This document shows positions 61,476-64,000 of a stretch of DNA of 64,000 nucleotides, in pieces. Source of the stretch: Natrialba magadii ATCC 43099. GTDB taxonomy: Archaea > Halobacteriota > Halobacteria > Halobacteriales > Natrialbaceae. The stretch is taken from assembly GCF_000025625.1 (NCBI RefSeq), contig NC_013922.1, positions 930,001 through 994,000 of the forward strand. The letters are read 5' to 3'. The first letter of the stretch is position 1, and each line of letters begins with the position of its first letter. The translations under genes and the position numbers were made by a program. Below the pieces are notes generated by a model that was not told the DNA's origin, ran no database searches, and saw nothing but the letters and a program-made list of their open reading frames with translations.

Positions 61476-62549
61476 ATGTCGACTGAATGGGTAACAAAGT
61501 GGAATCCAACCGTTGGACTACTCGCTGGTATCCCCGTCCTGCTGGTTGGCTTTTACATTTTCGTCTACGTCCTCTTTCCACCGCTCTTCGAGAGTTTTTG
61601 GGGAGCGACCTGTGGAACTGTCGACACGTGGCTGGTTTGTAGCGGTTTCCTCCAGCGGGGGTTCACTGCTGGTATCCTCATCGGAATCACCGCTCCGATC
61701 GTCGGTGCCTACCTTGTTAACCGCCAGATGGCGTTGATCGGCGAGGCGCTGGCTCACATGGCGTTTGGAGGTGTCGCAATTGGATTGTTCGTCGGTGCTG
61801 CGGTTCCGAGTATGGATTATCCTCTCGTCTTCGCACTGATTGCAGCGACGCTCGCTGCGCTCGTGATGCAGTACATCGCGATCAAAACTGATGGCTACGC
61901 CGATATTCCGATCGCAATTATGCTCACCGGTGGGTTCGCACTCGGTGTTGCGGTAATCTCCTACGGAGTGACGTTTCACTCGACCGTCGATAGTTATCTC
62001 TTCGGCGACATTCTTTTCGTCCCGTTCGAGAACGTCCAGCTGATGGTTGGACTCACGTTGTTGGTAATCGGGGCGATCGCACTGACACACAAGCAACTGT
62101 TGTTCATCACGTTCGACCGCGAGGCCGCACGTCTGGCACGAATCAACGTCCGATTCTACGACACACTGCTGATCGTCCTGACCGCACTTGTCGTCGTCGC
62201 CGCGATGCAAATTATCGGCGCGATTCTCGTCGCCGGAATGCTCGTTATTCCCGTCGCAGCAGCGATGCAGGTCACGAACAGCTTTAACCGTGGTCTCCTT
62301 CTCTCTATTCTTCTTGGACAGGTCGCGGTCTTCGTGGGTATTTTTCTCTCGGCCGAATGGAACATCGCAACCGGTGCGATGATCATCCTCGTTGCGATCG
62401 CCCTCTATCTCTGGACGCTCAACGTCACGATCGGTTCGGTTATCATCCTCACCGCACTCTTCGCCTCGCTTGTGAGCTGGAATCTTGCACTCGGTGTTTC
62501 CTTCCTCCTCGCTGTCGTTGCTGTCTTCTGTCTGGTTCGGTTCCGCTGA
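61476..62549 (+). CDS. metal ABC transporter permease
   Basis: 357 residues with about 8-9 hydrophobic helices; family ABC-3 (ZnuB/MntC). The cytoplasmic coupling region 'NRQMALIGEALAHMAFGGVAIG', 'YADIPIAIMLTGGFALGVA' and 'FDREAARLARINVRFYD' are the usual family motifs. It forms the membrane channel of the transporter with the preceding two genes. It starts 1 nt after the ATPase stop (TGA.ATG), so translation is coupled. Confidence 0.93.
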   Translation: MSTEWVTKWNPTVGLLAGIPVLLVGFYIFVYVLFPPLFESFWGATCGTVDTWLVCSGFLQRGFTAGILIGITAPIVGAYLVNRQMALIGEALAHMAFGGVAIGLFVGAAVPSMDYPLVFALIAATLAALVMQYIAIKTDGYADIPIAIMLTGGFALGVAVISYGVTFHSTVDSYLFGDILFVPFENVQLMVGLTLLVIGAIALTHKQLLFITFDREAARLARINVRFYDTLLIVLTALVVVAAMQIIGAILVAGMLVIPVAAAMQVTNSFNRGLLLSILLGQVAVFVGIFLSAEWNIATGAMIILVAIALYLWTLNVTIGSVIILTALFASLVSWNLALGVSFLLAVVAVFCLVRFR

Positions 62550-63036
62550 TCATCATTTGTCCGAATATTCCTGACCGATATCTCACCGTCCAACTGTCAC
62601 TCAAACCGCTGCCTATGACCTGAGGGGCCCGCTTTAGCTACGTGAGTTCCACACCTGTTACCGGCCGAACTGGGTGAGAAAGGTGCGTTCTTGGCGGTTG
62701 TTTCTCTAGATCACGTCTGCAAGCCCGATTTCATATATCGACGTACGGTGTATCTGTCCCCCACTTTTGGTGGCTAGACGACGTTTTGTGCGATACCTCT
62801 CACATATGTGGTCGCTATCGAGACAGAAACGTCCCGAAAAACACCTCGTCACAGTAGTACTGGCCACTTGCCGGTGTCCCAGATTGCTTACCCCGGGAGT
62901 AGCGACCCATGCAGAAGAGCCCGTCTTACCGTTGTCTCACCTCGGATCACGGTCTCCATTGCACTCTACCAGCGCATCCAACTCGCGTTCTCTCAAGCAC
63001 AGGAGCATACCACCGCGCGCCGCCGATGTCTCCGCC
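62550..63036. other. gene-free region, no feature seen
   Basis: About 490 bp with no supportable gene, repeat or RNA gene. The short plus-strand frames here are low in acidic residues and look random. It lies between the transporter operon end and the rio2 stop. Confidence 0.5.
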
Positions 63037-63942
63037 TCACTCCTGACGAATCGTCTCGAACTCGCCGTCGATAATTTCGGTCGCGATCTCGTCGCCATCG
63101 AGTTCATCTGAAACGTGCTGTGGATACTTTCGCCGAAAGTACCCTACCGCGTTTCGGAGGTCGCGCCGGAGGAACTCCTCGGCGTTTTCGTGATCCGTCG
63201 GCACGGCCTGGGGCCAGTCGAAGATCGTGACGCCCCCTTCGTCCAAGAAGACGTTGTACTCGCTCATGTCGGCGTGGACGTAGCCGTGTTCGTACGCGCG
63301 TGCGATTTCGGAGACGAGCAGGTCGAGTACACCGAGTACCTGGTCGTCCTCGAGTTTCGTTCGCGAGAGCTCGACGCCGTCCATCTTCTCCATGACGATG
63401 GCGTGGCGGTTCTGGTCGATCGGCTGGGGAACCGCGACATCCGGGTACAGCTCTTCGAGAATCTCGTATTCGCGCTCGGCAGCCTTCCGGGCGGTGTACA
63501 TCCAGGAGACATGCTCCTTGTCGGACGTGTAGTCGCGTTCTTTCTGGACTTCGCGGAAGTTCGTATACCCCTCGCGGTGGTACTTCAGCGCGAGCGGTTT
63601 GTACGATCGAACCTCGTAGACGTCGCTCTCCTTGCCGACGCCCAGTGGCGAGCCAAACTCCGAGATCGTCTCGCGTTCGACGAGCGCCCGAAGCGCGAGG
63701 ATGTCGTAGCCCTCGAACTGCAGGGTGTACCCCTCGTACTGGATGGTTTTCTTCTCGACGAGCCCCCGTTTGAGACAGCGCTCGAGACGGTAGTCCACCT
63801 CCTCTTCGGTGAGACTCGAGAACTTTGGGAGCTTCTCGCGCTGGACCCACTCCGAGAAGCGCATCCCCTGTTCGACCCCCGAGAGGAGATAGAAATCCTG
63901 CTCCTCGAGCTCGGGCAACATTTCGGCGACGTTCCGCACCAT
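63037..63942 (-). CDS. rio2: RIO-type serine/threonine protein kinase Rio2
   Basis: 301 residues. N-terminal winged helix ('MVRNVAEMLPELEEQDFYLLSGVEQGMRFSEW' to about 85) then an atypical kinase: ATP loop 'SPLGVGKESDVYEV', the lysine in 'LALKYHREG', catalytic 'YVHADMSEYNVFLD' and metal-binding 'IFDWPQAV'. It acts in small-subunit maturation. The ATG at 63942 is preferred: it gives the family start and a TTTTTACG TATA-like box lies about 27 nt upstream on the minus strand. The frame opens 14 residues earlier. Confidence 0.92.
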   Translation of the reverse strand: MVRNVAEMLPELEEQDFYLLSGVEQGMRFSEWVQREKLPKFSSLTEEEVDYRLERCLKRGLVEKKTIQYEGYTLQFEGYDILALRALVERETISEFGSPLGVGKESDVYEVRSYKPLALKYHREGYTNFREVQKERDYTSDKEHVSWMYTARKAAEREYEILEELYPDVAVPQPIDQNRHAIVMEKMDGVELSRTKLEDDQVLGVLDLLVSEIARAYEHGYVHADMSEYNVFLDEGGVTIFDWPQAVPTDHENAEEFLRRDLRNAVGYFRRKYPQHVSDELDGDEIATEIIDGEFETIRQE

Positions 63943-64000
63943 ATAGTCGGCGTAGCCGCCGTGTACGTAAAAACGTCGTGACACGGCACACCGCCGAGGT

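Noticed and set aside
62767-63111. Plus-strand ORF before rio2
   Set aside because: Arginine-rich, random codon use, overlaps the rio2 end in antisense.
1-64000. tRNA, rRNA or transposase genes
   Set aside because: I looked for tRNA-like T-loops, rRNA cores and DDE/HUH motifs and saw none that I could support.

Overview
The window is chromosomal DNA of a halophilic archaeon (class Halobacteria). Supporting signs are high-GC coding DNA, very acidic proteins, and archaeal-only or archaeal-type genes: AglB oligosaccharyltransferase, Orc1/Cdc6, CDP-archaeol synthase, Taw1, CTP-type riboflavin kinase, ribosomal protein L15e, Rio2 and GfcR. Several genes also have a TATA-like box about 27-30 nt before the start codon, as expected for leaderless transcripts. 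I cannot name the genus from the sequence alone.

Layout. 1-2.8 kb: two unrecognised conserved-looking ORFs, low-complexity DNA, a ribbon-helix-helix regulator and a small DUF5789-like protein. 2.8-21.2 kb: an N-glycosylation (agl) locus with aglJ, aglM, aglF, glmU-type and glmS genes, a flippase, a methyltransferase, GT4 and AglG-type glycosyltransferases and aglB, followed by a 44-residue small gene. A replication origin sits inside it at 7.03-7.95 kb: an orc1/cdc6 gene, six inverted-symmetric ORB-like repeats, a 28-nt iteron-like array and an AT-rich unwinding region. 21.3-32.7 kb: a CHAT (caspase-like) protein gene and an Orc1-like gene with a degenerate ATPase site lie directly downstream of glpABC, with glpK and a GlpX-like membrane protein divergent from glpA. 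32.8-37 kb: an SDR protein and a large halobacterial transducer. 37-41 kb: phosphoglycolate phosphatase, taw1, ribK-ribB. 40.7-45.4 kb: a membrane protein, a double winged-helix regulator, a Tat lipoprotein beta-propeller and a CopC-CopD fusion, possibly a metal-handling cluster. 45.5-58.4 kb: metabolic and housekeeping genes (ilvE, proline dehydrogenase, carS, pyrE, thrS, gfcR, usp, rpl15e and others). 58.6-62.5 kb: a MITE-like element, then a DtxR-family regulator and a metal ABC transporter operon that share a 14-bp operator-like motif. The window ends with rio2.

How the genes work together. GlmS and the GlmU-like enzyme make amino-sugar nucleotides. AglF and AglM make UDP-glucose and UDP-glucuronate. 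AglJ and the AglG-type enzyme load sugars on dolichol phosphate, the flippase turns the lipid-linked glycan over, and AglB transfers it to surface proteins. GlpK plus GlpABC convert glycerol to dihydroxyacetone phosphate. RibK/RibB serve flavin synthesis.

Two themes stand out. First, many conserved proteins carry tandem-repeat insertions in frame: AglM (42-nt unit), the transducer tip, a response regulator, the CHAT protein and the Orc1-like protein. Non-coding DNA has its own arrays with 28-, 16- and 17-nt periods. Second, the CHAT protease plus inactive-looking Orc1-like pair is the best candidate here for an undescribed system. No transposase, CRISPR array, rRNA or tRNA gene was found.
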